Notes: generated from the sequence alone by a model not told the origin. Shown: positions 1-12,925, counted from the first letter of the stretch. The stretch is 64,000 bases of DNA from Sclerotinia nivalis (GCA_029531795.1 JAPEIS010000011.1:372001-436000); one strand, 5' to 3'. Program-made: numbers and translations.

Positions 1-689
1 AAAGATAAAATGCTGGATATTACTTTTATTTGTACCAATTGGGCGATTTGGATAAACTCGAAGGAAATCAGGAATATTTTCCTTTTACAATATAATATTG
101 AATATATCCAAAAGGAATTCGATTGTAATAAAATCATTATATCGAAGATTTGATATTTCTATCGAATTATAGAAGTCCTAAAAACGATTCAAGGTTTTCA
201 AAACAAAGAATCTGTTATTGAATCCCTTTTTATGAATGAAATTCGATATCAAATCAAACAAATCCTAATATAATGTTTTTCTATTGAACTCAATCACGAT
301 TTCTCAATTAGGATATAGATTATTCATTTCAGGATATCAATCTCAATGTTCTGGGTATTCGAAGTATTTGTTTTATTACAAATATTATTTAAGAAATCCA
401 AATTTGAATTCTACAAAGTTGATTATTAAAAGTATTGTAATATTCGTTACTATTACAAAACTTTTAAGTGTAACAATTGTAGTATATTAATTATATTGTA
501 TAATAGGTTTGTTTATATTTAATACATCAAATCTGCGAAGTATATAAGCTATTGAGGATTTTATTTGATAGATTATCTTCAATATTTGATTATTTCTAAA
601 GTTGTAAATAGAAAGGTAATTAAATATCTATTCTAGTAAACGAAAAAGATATATATTATAATTATATTAATACAAATATCCTTTTTTAC

Positions 690-1610
690 AACAACTTCAT
701 TAATGATGACTATCAAAATCCTGTTCTTTTTGTTTATAGCAAATACAGCAATAATAATTCACAAGAATACTAAACTCCTTTCTCGAGATAATATCGGAAG
801 AACCCCGAAGCAATATTGTAAAGCAACTTCGATTGATTTACTCAACCTTGTTGTTCTTTCAATTAATAATCTCATTTCTATTAGCAGAAATACAGATAGT
901 AGTATAGATATCTCCTCGATCGAATATTAGAATACCCTTACAAGTATTATAACAAAAATTGCAATATCTGTTTACAGATCATAATCGAATAGATCAATAC
1001 AGGAAAATCGAATTTAATTCATATAATAATTCTACAATTCTTCTTTGAAGAAAGTATCGATATATTCTATATATAAGAATCTTATTTTGTTTTAGATATA
1101 AAAATCTAAAACCATTTATCTTTCGATTGTTATACGTTGTTAAGGAGTTGAGATAGAGAAAAAAAACAGATTTGGAAAATCGAAAAGCCTAGAATAATGA
1201 TATATATTAGAAAAAATCCAGGATTTGTTGTATAACAATATAAGGATAAAGAAGATCAGAATATCCTTTGATTCGAAATCAACAGTATTCAAGTAATCAA
1301 TATTTATAAAGAACCCAATACTCTAAAAATCATCGAATATATAATACAATAACAATATTCCCCCAAAAGTATTATAGAGAGGGATTTCAATATAAAAAAT
1401 GAATTATTTGAATTAGATATTATATCAACGAATCAAAGGCAAACGTTTGTAGATTAATCTACGAATAGCGGAATGGATTATATTGAAACAACAGAAATTC
1501 CTATTCATTTTGTAGGATATACAATCGATTTTATCTTCTTCAATATCTTTTTTGTTGAAACAACAATTCGATCGGATTTATATTATAGTTTCGATCATGA
1601 AATCCAGATT
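690..1610 (+). pseudogene. LINE apurinic-type endonuclease domain (remnant)
   Basis: The C-terminal end is clear: residues GYTIDFIFFN followed by FVETTIRSDL and FDHE at about 1510-1605 match the end of Tad1-class LINE endonucleases, where the usual pattern is a TxDLxFxN block and then SDH. The N-terminal half between 690 and 1450 is too decayed to place catalytic residues. Known for the family: this domain nicks target DNA for target-primed reverse transcription. The frame stays open from 1473 to 1781, into the linker before the RT. Confidence 0.6.
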
Positions 1611-2539
1611 AAAATTTTTCCAATACAAAACCAAACTTTTAAGATCGTTTTAAAAAACAGAGTATTTGAAAACAATCTTCCCAAATTGTTTAGTATTATT
1701 CAAAACGAAATCGTTGGTTTAACGGATCCGGTTTTATACCTCAGTATTGAGGAATTGAATCAAACAATAATAAACTTCTAAGAGAATCTAAAAAGAAGTA
1801 TCAAATTGATTAGTATTTCTAGAAAGAATATAGATCAATCAATTTCTTAATAGATAGCAGATTGTTTTGATATATATAAAACGTTCCTTCGAGTATATAC
1901 AAAACTATCAAAGCTAGATTATATCTATAGGGAGTTCGATAGTATTATACAAAAAGCAAAGAGAATATATTGGAAACAACGAATAGATAATATCAAAGAT
2001 GATCAGGATCTATATTAGATTATTGAATAGTATAAATTAAGCTCGAATTTGAGATTATTGTTTTTAATAATAGTAGATCAAATGATCGAAAGTATTTTAC
2101 AAAAAACAAAAACCTTTTTTATAGAAGTTTTAGATAGATTCAATAATATTAATAATCTCCCTTTTCAAATATAAATAACGAAATTGTTATCTGTATTTTA
2201 TTGGTCTATTGAATTCTCAATAGAAGAAATGGAATACAATACAATCGGAGTTCAAAGTATTTCATTTGGATTCGATAGGATTACAATCTGTATCCTCAAA
2301 GCTTATTGGGATTATATTAAAGAATATATTTTTGCAATCTTTTGTAAATGCTTAGTGTTATATTATTATTCCTTTTTCTGGAAACTGATAGAGATCGTTA
2401 TATTTTTCAAAATAGGAAAGAAGAACAAATCCTTAATATATTTGTAGAAATCGATTGTTCTTATTTTATATATAAACAAAGATCTAAAAAGAACAATCGT
2501 TTGATATTTAATCTAAATAACAGTTTCCTTTAATATCAT

Positions 2540-2960
2540 TAGTCTTCAATATGAAGATATTTTTTCGAAAAGATCGATTATAAATCTCGTTATTATATTT
2601 ATCTATAATATAGAAATAGTATTTGTTAAAAAGATAGAAATTATTATAGTTATTATAGATATTCAAGATATATTTGATACTTTTTTTCCCGAAAGATTAT
2701 TGGTTAGAATATACAAACAAGGTTGGCTAATCATCCTTTTCAATTTAATTAGATCATTCCTGACAAACCAGAAGGTTTATATTCATTTTGAAGATATTAC
2801 TATAGAGAAATATTAGATATATTACGGGATTTTGCAAGGTTTTTTGCTTTCTTTGATTCTTTATATTCTATATCTAATAGAACTTCTGAAATAGAATATT
2901 ATATTTTGTTTCGGATATATTAATGATATTTGTCTATTTCGAATATCCAAAAGGGTTCGG
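2540..2960 (+). pseudogene. LINE reverse transcriptase core (dead)
   Basis: Fingers and palm are visible: IIDIQDIFDTFFPERLL at about 2655-2700 matches the LINE block LDVxGAFDxxxPxRLL, then GILQGFLLSLILY near 2828-2866 matches GxPQGSPLSPxLY, and YIND near 2915-2926 stands for the catalytic YADD. The first catalytic Asp is Asn, a G-to-A change, so the enzyme cannot be active. The same block in the inverted copy (5221-5427) keeps one frame longer. Confidence 0.8.
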
Positions 2961-4009
2961 GACAATATCCCACTTTTACAATAGAATATTCGGGATATCC
3001 TTCAATAAAGAAAGAAAAATATGATTGTTTTTGTTTTTAAGAAATTAGAAATGATTTATCTTTTTAGAAAACGAGAAGTATATATACTTTTTATTATTAT
3101 GAATCTTAAATTTACAATTTGTTTAATAATATATACAAAAAACTAAGTTTATCAATTAGTATTGAGATAATTAGAAGTATACTTTAATCGATTCTTTATT
3201 TTCAAAAGATATATATCAGAAAGAATAGCTAAAGTTTATAAAATAGTCAATTATATATATAATCTAAATTGAATCAAAAATGGATCTTTAGTTTTTTCTT
3301 TCTATAAAATTGTAATTATATGTATATTATCTTTCGTTTTATATAAATCAAAGGTATAGTATATTAATCGATTTCGATCAAATCATTCAGGAAGAGCTTT
3401 TCACGGAACAATAGTTTCGACTCGATTAGATGGATACATTTCGAAGATTGATAGAGTAATCAATCAAATTGCAAAAAGGATTCTATCGATTTGAAGGACT
3501 ACTTCGATGATTAACTTATTCCAGGATTCGAGCTTTCCATCGGGATCGATAGCTTTACAACAAATATGAATCAGATCTGCAATGAAACTCCAAACGATTG
3601 ATCCCAACTATCCTATCACTTATAGATTAGGATCCTTCAATTATCAATAATACAAAAGTATAAAGCTCTTTAGGCTTCGGGATTTTATACTAAAAGCCCT
3701 TCGATTTATCCTAACTCCTTCATATTACTCAATAGAAAGCTATATAGATTCTACCAATAAGATTCCAAAGGGTTAAATAATTAAAGAGTTTAATGAATAA
3801 TAGGATTGGTTTTCTATAGAAGATATCCTTATCTTTGATAGAATCGAATAATATCATTAGGATATTAAGAAAGTAAGATTCGGCTATATTATCTACAAAG
3901 ACAAAATTCAAATAATATATAAAAATGGTACAATAAACCCTTTATCGTATATATTCGATACCAAAACGATCGAAATTCTGAAAGAAATATAGACTGCAAT
4001 TAGACTTAT

Positions 4010-4560
4010 CAAAACTTTAGAGGCAAAGATTTGGCTTTGTATAAATAGCACCTTTGTCATCTAATGTTTACAAGACAACACCTCCGATTCGTTACAATAA
4101 ACCTTCCTATAGTATTATGAATTCATCGATTAATATAATATTAACATCAAATAGATCTCCGGCTATATCGGGATTATTGGAAACGAAACAGCGGATAAGT
4201 TAGCAGATATAAAAGCGAAAAGCAATCAGATTGATTCAGGGTTTACAGCTTTCCCTACCATCAACGGAATCCGATCGATAACGAAAGCACTATTGAAGTT
4301 CGAAGAAAATATCTAATAGAAACGGAATTCGATTACTTTTGTAGGTATATATAGAAAATAGAGCTTCAACTATTCTACAATAAATTCATTCGAATTCGAT
4401 CTTCTAAAAAGAATCTTATACAAACTATTATCTATTAGAATCGGCCACGGAGACTTTGTATGATATTATTGACGTTTCAAATATATCGATATGGAACTTA
4501 ACTGTATATATAGACGTTGCAAGATTCTAGAGTATCTAGTTTTTTGCAAGGAAAACATTT
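4010..4560 (+). pseudogene. LINE RNase H domain and C-terminal Cys-rich motif
   Basis: At about 4140-4212 the frame reads INIK-stop-ISGYIGIIGNETADKLAD. This matches the RNase H C-terminal signature VxWxPGHxGIxGNExAD with Trp turned into TAG and His into Tyr. About 280 bases on, near 4494-4540, the stretch CIYRRCKILEYLVFC matches the C-terminal Cys/His motif of Tad1 LINEs, with Tyr at positions expected to be Cys and His. Both types of change are what RIP does to TGG, TGY and CAY codons. Confidence 0.75.
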
Positions 4561-4739
4561 GGTTCTTTGTTAAATGGTCACTTCGCCCTTCTTCATTATT
4601 TAGATTGATAAGGGAAGGCTTCGAATATTTAAATTGTTTTTTTTTTAGCTCAATTACAAGTCTTCAAGGACTTCATTTCGAAAACTTAAGAAAGGATACA
4701 ATAATACTCAAATCCTTTTTTTATATTTTAAGATAATCT

Positions 4740-5121
4740 TAAAAACCTTATATCTAATTATTTTGAAGGGTTATATATTAATACTTTGAGTTGAATTATC
4801 TATAAAATAAATAGAATCAAATATACTGAAGAATATCTATTCGATTAGGAGTATCTCTCCTACTTCGAAGCTAGATTTAATTTACAAACTAATCTAATTG
4901 GCGAGAAAGGTTTGTTAGACAAATGTTAATAGACGGTATTTGCGGTTTGCGTAATAGAATGGTTCCTTTAGATTTATAGAAGGAAAAGAAAATGCAAACG
5001 GACTGGACCTTTGTATATAAACACCTTAAGGACTGCCCGTCCCTATACCCTTCGGGAGGTCTGGGACCCCATACGGGTCCCCACGGACGTTAAATACTAT
5101 CATCATTATCATCATCATTCT
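4740..5121 (+). repeat. LINE 3' UTR, terminal hairpin and ATC/ATT tail
   Basis: After the last coding block the sequence is A+T-rich until about 4990, then a G+C-rich island runs to 5095. It holds a perfect stem, GGGACCC / GGGTCCC with a 5-nt loop, at 5063-5081, followed by GGACGTTAAATA and a simple tail of ATC/ATT units up to 5121. A structured 3' end before a short simple-sequence tail is usual for Tad1-type LINEs, where it is thought to be what the RT recognises; that role here is inference. Confidence 0.65.
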
Positions 5122-5199
5122 ATAATATATCTAATATTTCTTTATAATAGCATCTTCGAAACAGATACAAACCTTCTGGTTTGTCAAGAATGATTTAAT

Positions 5200-5427
5200 T
5201 AAATTGAAAAAGATGATCGATTAGCTTTGTTTATATATTCTGTTCAATAATCTTTCCGGAAGGAAAGCATCAAATACACTTTGAACATCTATAATAATTA
5301 TAATGATCCTCATCTTTTTAGCAAATATTATTTCTATATTATAGATAAATATAGTAACGAAATCTATAATCGATCTTTTCGAAAAGATACCTTTATATTG
5401 AGGATTAATGATACTAAAGGAAACCAT
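5200..5427 (-). pseudogene. LINE copy 2 reverse transcriptase, N-terminal part
   Basis: A 68-codon open stretch with the LINE RT landmarks INPQYKGIFSKRSIIDFVT and IIDVQSVFDAFLPERLLNRI. In active relatives this reads as PxxxGxxxxRSxxD followed by LDVxGAFDxxLPxRLL. The family-conserved DVQ..FDA is kept, unlike in copy 1, but the palm with YADD is missing because the element is interrupted 80 bases further on. Confidence 0.8.
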
Positions 5428-6329
5428 TATCCAAATTAAATATCGAACAATTGTTCTTTTTAGATCTTTGTTTATATATAAAATGAAAACAATCGATCTT
5501 TACAAGTATACTAAAGATTTGTCCTTCTTTTTTGCTTTAGGAAATATAACGATTTCTACTAACTTTCAAAAAGAAAAGTAATAATATAATACTAAACATT
5601 TACAAAAAATCGCAAGAATATATTCTTTAATATAATCTTAATAAACTTTAAGAATATAGATTATGATTCTATCGAATCCAAATGAGATATTTTGGATTTC
5701 GATTATATTGTATTCTATTTTCTTTATTGAAAGTTCAATAAACTAATAGAATATAGATAACAATTCTGTTATTTATATTTGAAAAAAAAGATTATTAGTA
5801 TTGTTGAATCTATCTAAAACTTCTGTAAAAAGAGTTTCTATTTTTTGTAGAATATTTTCGATCATTTGATCTATTATTATTAAAAACGATAATCTCAAAT
5901 TCAAATTTAATTTATACTATTTGATAATCTTGTATAAATCCCGATCATCTTTGATATTATTTATTCGTTATTTCTAATATATTCTCTTTACTTTTCATAT
6001 AATACTACCGAACTCTTTACAAATATAATCTAGTTTTAACAATCTTATATATATTCAAAGAAACACTTTATATATATTAAAACAATTCGTTATCTATCAA
6101 AAAACTGATTGGTTTATATCTTTTCTAAAAGTACTAATCAATTTGATACTTTTCTTTAAACTCTTTTAGAAATTTATTATTGTTTGATCTAATTCCTTAT
6201 TAATAGGGTATAAAACCGAATCCATTAGATTAACGATTTCGTTTTATATAATACCAAACAATTTAAAAAGATCGTTTTCAAATACTCCGTTTTTTAAAAC
6301 GGTCTTAAAAGTTTGGTTTTATATTGAAA

Positions 6330-7250
6330 GAATATTGATCTGAATTTCATAATCAAAATTATAATATAAATCTAATCGGATTGTTGTTTCAGCGAAAAAG
6401 ATATTAAAGAAAATGAAATCGATTATATATTCTATAAAGTGAATAAAGATTTTTACCATTCTAATATAATCCATTCTGCTATTTATAAATCAATTTATAA
6501 ATATTTGCTTTTGATTTGCCGATGTAATATCTAATTTAAATAATTCATTTTTCGTATTGAAATCGCCTTTTATAATACTTTTGAAAAAGTATTATCGCTA
6601 TATTATATATTCAATGATTTTTAGAATATTGGATTTTCTATAAATATTGATCATTTAAATATTATTAATTTCGAATCAAAGGATATCCCAATTTTCTTTA
6701 TCCTTATATTATTATACAACAAATCCTATACCCTTTCTAATATATATCATTGTTTTAGATTTTTCAGTTTTTCAGATTTGTTTCTTTTCTTTGTTCTAAC
6801 TCTTTAACAAAGTATAACAATCGAAAAACAAATAGTTTTAAATCTTTATACTTAAAACAAAATAGGATTCTTGTATATAAAGTATATCGATACTTTCTTC
6901 AAAAGAGAATTGTAAAGCTATTATATAAGCTGAATTCGATTTCTCTATATTAATCTATTCGATTGTGATCTATAGACGGGTATTATAACTTTCGCTATAA
7001 TATCTATAAAGGTATTCTAATATTCGATTAAAGAGATATCTATATTATTATCTATATCTCCATTAAGGAAGATGAAATTATTAATTAAAAGAACAACAAA
7101 ATTGAATAAATCAATCGAGGTCGCCTTACAATATTACTTCAGGGTTTTTCCGATACTATCCCGAAAGAAAAGCTCAATGTTCTTGTAAACTGTTATTATT
7201 ATATCTATTATAAACAAAAAGAACAGGATTTCGATAATCATTATTGATAG
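6330..7250 (-). pseudogene. LINE copy 2 endonuclease region (remnant)
   Basis: This is the - strand counterpart of the copy 1 endonuclease. Around 6340-6360 it reads FDYEIQI where copy 1 reads FDHEIQI, so here the terminal SDH His has become Tyr through CAY-to-TAY. The adjacent residues up to 6200 follow copy 1 closely with scattered transitions. Nothing in it is functional. Confidence 0.6.
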
Positions 7251-8589
7251 AATTATTATAAAGAAAAATGTTTATACTAATATAACTATAATATATATCT
7301 TTTTGTTTACCAAAATAGATATTTAATTATCTTTCTATTTACAATCTTAAAGATAATTAAATATTAAAAATAGTTTATCAAATAAAGTCCCTAATAACTT
7401 ATATATCTTACAGATTTAGTATATTGAATATAAGCAAATCCATTATACAATATAATTAGTATATTACAATTGTTATACTTAGGAATTTTATAACAATAAT
7501 GAATATTATAATACTTTTAACAATTAGCTTTGTAGAATTCAAACCTAGATTTCTTAAATAGCATTTATAATAAAACAAATACTTCGAATACCTAGAACAT
7601 TGAAATTAATACTCTGAAATGAACAATCTACATCCCAATTAAAAAATCGTAATTGAATTCAATAGAAAAATATTATATTAGGATTTGTTTAATTTGATAT
7701 CGAATTTCATCTATGAAAAGAGATTCAATAACAAATTCTTTATCTTAGAAATCTTGAATCGTTTTTGAGATTCCTATAATCCGATAAAAATATCAAACCT
7801 CCAATATAATAATCTTATTACAATCGAATTCCCTTTGAATATATTCAATATTACATTATAGAAAAAAAGTATCCCTGATTTCTTTTGAATCCACCCAAAT
7901 CATCCAATTGATACAAATAGAAATAATATCCAGCATTTTATCTTCCGGGATATCAATGATCGCAATCTACAATATCTATCTTAAAACATAAAGGTTTTTA
8001 CAAATTAATAGAATATCAAAATTGACTATAATTAAAACCCAATAATCCCTTATCTCCATCACTACTTTGATTACAATAATCTCCTCATCTTTAAAAGAAA
8101 CAAATTCTATTAATCAAACATCAAACTTAATAGTTTTCGAGATTTTCAAAACTTTTATATAGAAAGATTTTGTTTTCGTTATTTCTTGTATTTTCTATTA
8201 AAATTATACTTTTATTTTGTTTCTTGTTGATAATCTTTGAATAAAGTAATTCACTATTTCTTCAAAAAGATAAATTCTGTATATTTTATAATCAACAAAA
8301 AGAATTTTTATATAACTATCTAATATATATACAAAGTTTAGAAAGATTTATTATCAAATTTTGATTTCTTTATCGATATCATTAAAACACTTGAAGATAA
8401 CTAAAAAGATCCTTATTTGAATACTTTTATAATTATTTAACAATAAATAAACCCCCTAACCTATTCTTTGAAACAAATTGAACAAAAAGAACAACTCAAA
8501 TCGAATATAGTTAACCATGAAAAACACTATCGCTTTTGACAGTATATCGGATCCCATTTTCTCGGATGCGAACATCTTAGAAAGGGAAG

Positions 8590-8790
8590 GAAATGTATCT
8601 CTAATTTTTAAAACAATCTTAAAATTATTATAACTGCCGTGTTTCCGGCAGCGTCGTTGTATTCGTGTGTATAATTGTATTGAGGTTAATATATCTTTGG
8701 GATGATTTACGAATATCTGGATCTTCCACAAAAAAGATATTTGAGAAAACGAAAAATTATAATATCTGATTATTACTATATTGTATTACA
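8590..8790 (-). pseudogene. copia RNase H domain (remnant)
   Basis: On - the frame reads NIFFVEDPDIRKSSQRYI, the counterpart of the fungal copia stretch in which a DAxFADxPxxRRSSQGY block opens the RNase H domain. The stretch is slightly richer in G+C than its surroundings. The open frame of 91 codons at 8456-8731 is in another register and is a shadow of this block, not a gene. Confidence 0.65.
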
Positions 8791-9059
8791 AAAAACCTTA
8801 TATTCTAAAGATATTCAAAGCAATAATCAATAGTTTTCATATATTCGATTGATAGATTGATCAAATAGTAGTTCAATTGCGAAACAGCAAATGAGACATT
8901 TGCTTTTATTATAATCATAATGTATAAGATTGATTTTATTTTCTTTTGATACAATTTGACTATATATATAGAAACTTAATCTGAATTTTTCCGAAATACT
9001 ATTATAAGAAACGGTATATATACAATCCCATTTATTGTTTTAAATTTCTTAACAATCTT

Positions 9060-9760
9060 TTCAATATATATATTATAAGCTAACTACAGATTTTTTTTGA
9101 ATCGATTACAAAGAATATATATTCCTAAGAATCATTTTGTATCCCCAAGATCACATAGTTCGTATACAGTTTTGATTCCTTTGATGATTTTTGTAATAGT
9201 TAGTTCATTCTTCTTATAATATATAATCTAAACATTATCTACAAAGAATAAAATCATAATAGTATATTCTGGATTGATATAAAGATATAGTTCTTCTTTA
9301 TATTATATTAATTCTAGTTTTTCGAGTATCCGAATGAAATCCTTGAATTATATTGTAAAGGAATTATAGAAACTATACAATACTTGATCGATAATGATAT
9401 ATTTGTTAAAAACTTTGTAATCATTAAAAAGATAATATACAATTAAGATACCAAAAAGATTGTATAGAGTATTAACAAAGATATTGATTATATTGTATTA
9501 CTTAGTTTCGAGATTATATTTGGTAATGATTGTTATAATGATTTGGAATAATCGATTAACAAGTGTAATGGTATAAATAGTTTCAATTGTATTTTTAGTT
9601 TAGAGATCTTCTTATACTATTAAACGAAAATAGTAATGAATGATTAGATCTTGATTATTGTATTTATATATAAACATTTATTGAAAAAGGATCGGTTTTA
9701 TAAATTCCAATTCGGAATCGATTTTATACCAGGTATCTCTAATCTTAAGATTATTAATTT
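9060..9760 (-). pseudogene. copia reverse transcriptase (dead)
   Basis: On - the blocks run in family order: a Trp-containing start (FQ-stop-MFIYKYNN, for KWVFxYKxD), then YFRLIV (for KARLVVRG), a block matching QxDxxNAFLNxxL near 9480, and ILFFVDNV near 9230-9258 standing for the catalytic YVDD, followed by YELCDLGDTK-stop-FLGIYI (for GxLxxFLGIxI). The second catalytic Asp is Asn. The sequence is recognisable across about 700 bases, with several stops from TGG and CAR codons. Confidence 0.85.
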
Positions 9761-10418
9761 CAAGATTGCAATTCTGTTTGAATCAATATTCTATTTGATA
9801 TTCTTTTAATTGATAATAAAAGCAAAATAGCTTTAGAATTGCGAAGATATAAATTCAAGAAAGAGGTATTATTTGTGATTTATAAATAGTAGATTAGATA
9901 AATGGCAATGATAATTTTGTTTCAGTTCCAATGATGATTATACTATGAATTGTTATAAATTGAAAATGTTCTTCTATATCATTTATTTCAATTGGATTAA
10001 ATCAAAAGGTAGAATGAAAATCGTTGAAATAGTTTAATCCTAATAAGTTTATCTTTTGTACAATGATGATTTCTATATAGGATTCAATATTGAAATTATT
10101 TCCTTGATAATATTATTGTATATATAATTGCCTTCAAATATATACTAATTGTTCTAAAGTATAATATTAGAAGAAAGATAACTTTAATAGAAAATTGAAT
10201 AATTGAAACTCAAACGGATTGATCTAAGCCTTAAGTATTTCAATCCTTATAAAACAAGCTTTTTTAGATATCCTTTCAAAATTATAAATTTGCGAATCCT
10301 CAATAAGCTTATTGAGAGATAATATAAAATATAGCAATCTTTTCGATGATTGGATTTCCTTTACAGTATACTTTGATTGATTATATTAATATATTTACTT
10401 CCTTTTGGAATATTGTAA

Positions 10419-10781
10419 TTAATCGATTAAAGAAGATTCTAAATTATTTTCGTATTCATTATAAAGAACTTCAATAGTATGATTAATAAATTCAAATTTT
10501 ATATTCCCTATATCAATATATTCCGCAAAATCGGGGTTCGAATTATTGTTATAAGCATTTCTTTGAATATTGTTATTATCTTTATCTATAAGATATAGTT
10601 GTTTTTCAATAGCAGAATCAGCATTTCTGGTTTCTTCAATGGGAGGATTAATTGATGCTTGTATATCTCCATTGTTTATTTCATCATTATTATTTGAAGG
10701 ATTAGGTGAATTGGATAATTCTAGATTGGGTTCTGTATTCTCATTATCATCCTTTAGATCTATCTTCATCCCCAAGTTCAA
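10419..10781 (-). pseudogene. copia polyprotein linker between integrase and RT (open 120 codons)
   Basis: A 120-codon open stretch rich in Asn, Asp, Glu and Ser with no recognisable domain, such as NNDEINNGD. Its place between the integrase and the RT of the same strand fits the variable acidic linker of copia polyproteins. Low-complexity coding with few Cys, Trp, Gln and His codons is less likely to gain RIP stops, which may be why it stays open. It is unlikely to be an independent gene. Confidence 0.55.
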
Positions 10782-10799
10782 TTCGTTTGTAAATAATGA

Positions 10800-12150
10800 T
10801 AGATCTGAAATATACTTGATGATTGAATTCAGAGTTTTCCGATCAATGAAAATAAGTAAATAAATGAAATCATTACAATTATCCTTATATTAAATGATCG
10901 TTCTGTCTATTTCGATATAGTCCTGTATATCGAGGGTTTTTATTAATTGTTTGAGTTCTTTTGTATTATGAATATCGATTATTTGATTGACGGAATTTAT
11001 ACAATAAATGAAATCTTCGTTGAATATAATATTTCAAATGATAATAACTCTATCGAGTTTGAATATCCATATACAATAGATTAGTATATTTGAAATGTAA
11101 TTCATCAAATATTCAATATATATTCGAAGATTGGTTTTGTATTATCTTCTATTGAATTCAATCTCTTTGTTTTTATTTAAGGGATAGATTCTGTATCTAT
11201 GTCTGTAGATCCTATTCCAATTGGGATAGAGATTATCAGATATTTTCTTTACAAATAAAGGATTATCTTTGCAGAGATAATCACAAAACTATATATCGAG
11301 TATTTCATTTGGAGATTTGAGGGATTTGGTTTTCAAAGGGTTTATATTGTATAAGTAAATTGCGATTTGTATTATTTCCATTTATAATTTATTTGGTAAA
11401 TTCGATATAATCCTCATTTTGATCTATTTAGTGATTATTTTTTGTTCTATATATTCTGATCTTTTATTGGATTTGTATATATAAAAAGGGGATAGTTTAA
11501 ATTTAATACTTTTTTGTTTAATCTATTTTTTGAAAAATATGTCTTTTATGATTCCAATAATAGATATATTGTTATCCTGTTTGATTTCTACGATTGTTAG
11601 ACTGTATTTATAATAAATCCAAACAAAAAAGCTTTGTATAATAGAAAATACTTCATTATAAATCTTTCTGTAAAAAGAATACGAAAAGATTTTGTTATTA
11701 TATATATCTTTGATTATAAAAAGTTATAATATATTTATATATTCTTTATCGAAATCAAAAAGATCCTATTAGATTTTGTAGAATAATCGAAGCAGCTAAT
11801 GATCATTCAATATACAAAAAATAATTTGTTTTGTATAGATGTAAGTATAGTTTATATATTCGATATAAATGATACCTTTTATCTTAATATTTCGTATTAC
11901 AAATATTAGATATTCGAATATTTCTTTTTCTAGATATTCTAAATATTCATATTATAGTTTACTTGTATTCTTTTTAGAAAGAAATGAATCACAAAATCGA
12001 TAGAATGCTTTATTGATTTTACAATTCATTATTGGATACATCAAAGAAGAATTGCTTATAGAAATAGATAAAAGAATACTCGAATAAATTGAAAGTAATT
12101 TATATTCTAAAAATATAAGATTTTTAGTACAAATGTATTTAGCCATTATA
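10800..12150 (-). pseudogene. copia integrase region (heavily decayed)
   Basis: Assigned mainly by position, between a recognisable protease (above 12195) and RT (below 9760) on the same strand. I could not place the HHCC zinc motif or the DDE residues with confidence. The only longer open stretch (11952-12146) shows no motif and is cut by stops either side. Confidence 0.45.
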
Positions 12151-12194
12151 ATACTATTTGAGAGATTTCCTTTATAGAGAATATAATCATATTC

Positions 12195-12480
12195 TAAATA
12201 CTATACACCAATTTTCAACAATCAAGCCTTCAAAATGATATTAATATAGAAACTAAAGATTAGTACTATATTGTTCAGAACAAAATCATTATTAGAGTAA
12301 TCCTCTCTTTCGATAATTCCCTTAATTGTATAAATACCACAATCCAGAACTTAGAAGAATATAGTTTCTGTTTCTACAAAATCATTAAAACCAAATAGTA
12401 TATATCGATGATTATCTATAAGAGAGATATTATTCACGATATATATATCATTATAATTATCGAATAGGGTATTATTAAAA
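12195..12480 (-). pseudogene. copia aspartic protease region (remnant)
   Basis: On - the frame reads DIYIVNNISLIDN, then VLDCGIYTIKG and, further on, FVLNNIVLIFS. This follows the fungal copia protease layout, in which the S-H-V-C-N block after the catalytic Asp is followed by a V-G-I-G-T-V block and an LxNVLxVP block. Catalytic residues are not preserved well enough to score. Element A inserted about 300 bases upstream of it. Confidence 0.55.
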
Positions 12481-12776
12481 AGACAATAAATCTTTATAAC
12501 AATAATATAAACCTTTATTTAATTGATATAAACATCAAGGATAGTAATATTGAATAAAATTTCAGAAGGATTTATACTTGATTTTATTCATCCTTTCTTA
12601 ATTCATTCAATATATAGATACTTCTATGATTATAAATTAATTCAATCCCTGATCACTTTTAATTCGGATTCGGTATAATATTATCTAAATATCATATCTG
12701 TTTTGCTAATGAACATTAACTTTATAATTCGATAATTACTTGTATAATACCAATACTCTAAACCATTCTTCCAATC

Positions 12777-12922
12777 TATCACGGTGGTGATAGAGTGCTT
12801 TAAGATATAATGATATTCTATGAAGAAGGAAGAAGATGCTAGGAAAAGCGCCGACTATATAAGGGATAGATGCCTTAAACAATTATATAGATTAACTAGG
12901 AACAGGTTACGAATCTGTAATA
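12777..12922 (-). repeat. element A 3' LTR
   Basis: 146 bp, read on + as TATCACGG...GTAATA where the mate has TATCAC...GTGACA, so the original ends were TGTCAC and GTGACA, perfect inverted ends. It aligns without gaps to 19327-19472; all differences seen are transitions. Confidence 0.9.
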
Positions 12923-12925
12923 GTA

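Larger units (their letters stand above)
1..5121 (+). mobile_element. Tad1-like LINE, copy 1 (RIP-degraded, 5' end outside window)
   Basis: A non-LTR retrotransposon read on the + strand in the order endonuclease (to about 1610), reverse transcriptase (about 2540-2960), RNase H (about 4010-4215), Cys-rich C-terminus (about 4495-4560), 3' UTR and an ATC/ATT tail. Every domain is recognisable but carries in-frame TAG/TAA and frame breaks. Bases 1 to about 680 should be the end of ORF1; a weak Cys/Tyr-rich stretch near 345-400 could be a decayed zinc knuckle, but I cannot prove it. Bases 1-2826 are repeated in inverted orientation at about 5122-7941. The 3' tail ends exactly where the opposite copy starts, so copy 1 probably inserted into copy 2. 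Confidence 0.85.
5122..8050 (-). mobile_element. Tad1-like LINE, copy 2 (RIP-degraded, broken in RT)
   Basis: Read on the - strand this repeats copy 1. Its RT block ends abruptly at about 5122, next to the tail of copy 1, and the rest of the pol gene is absent to the right. The match to copy 1 holds at least to 7941, the counterpart of base 1. Beyond that the upper limit is a guess, because copy 1 starts at the window edge; copia sequence is recognisable from about 8600 upward. The missing RT/RNase H part should lie left of the window. Confidence 0.75.

Noticed and set aside
8456..8731. 91-codon open stretch on - with comparatively high G+C, possibly a gene.
   Set aside because: It is a shifted register of the copia RNase H block, whose proper frame matches the family.
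10570..10863. 97-codon open stretch on +.
   Set aside because: Opposite strand of the copia linker region; no motif, and complementary to a stretch explained by element position.
12777..12922. Solo LTR or tRNA-like block with higher G+C.
   Set aside because: It pairs with 19327-19472 at identical length with CAATC on the outer sides, so it is one end of a complete element.
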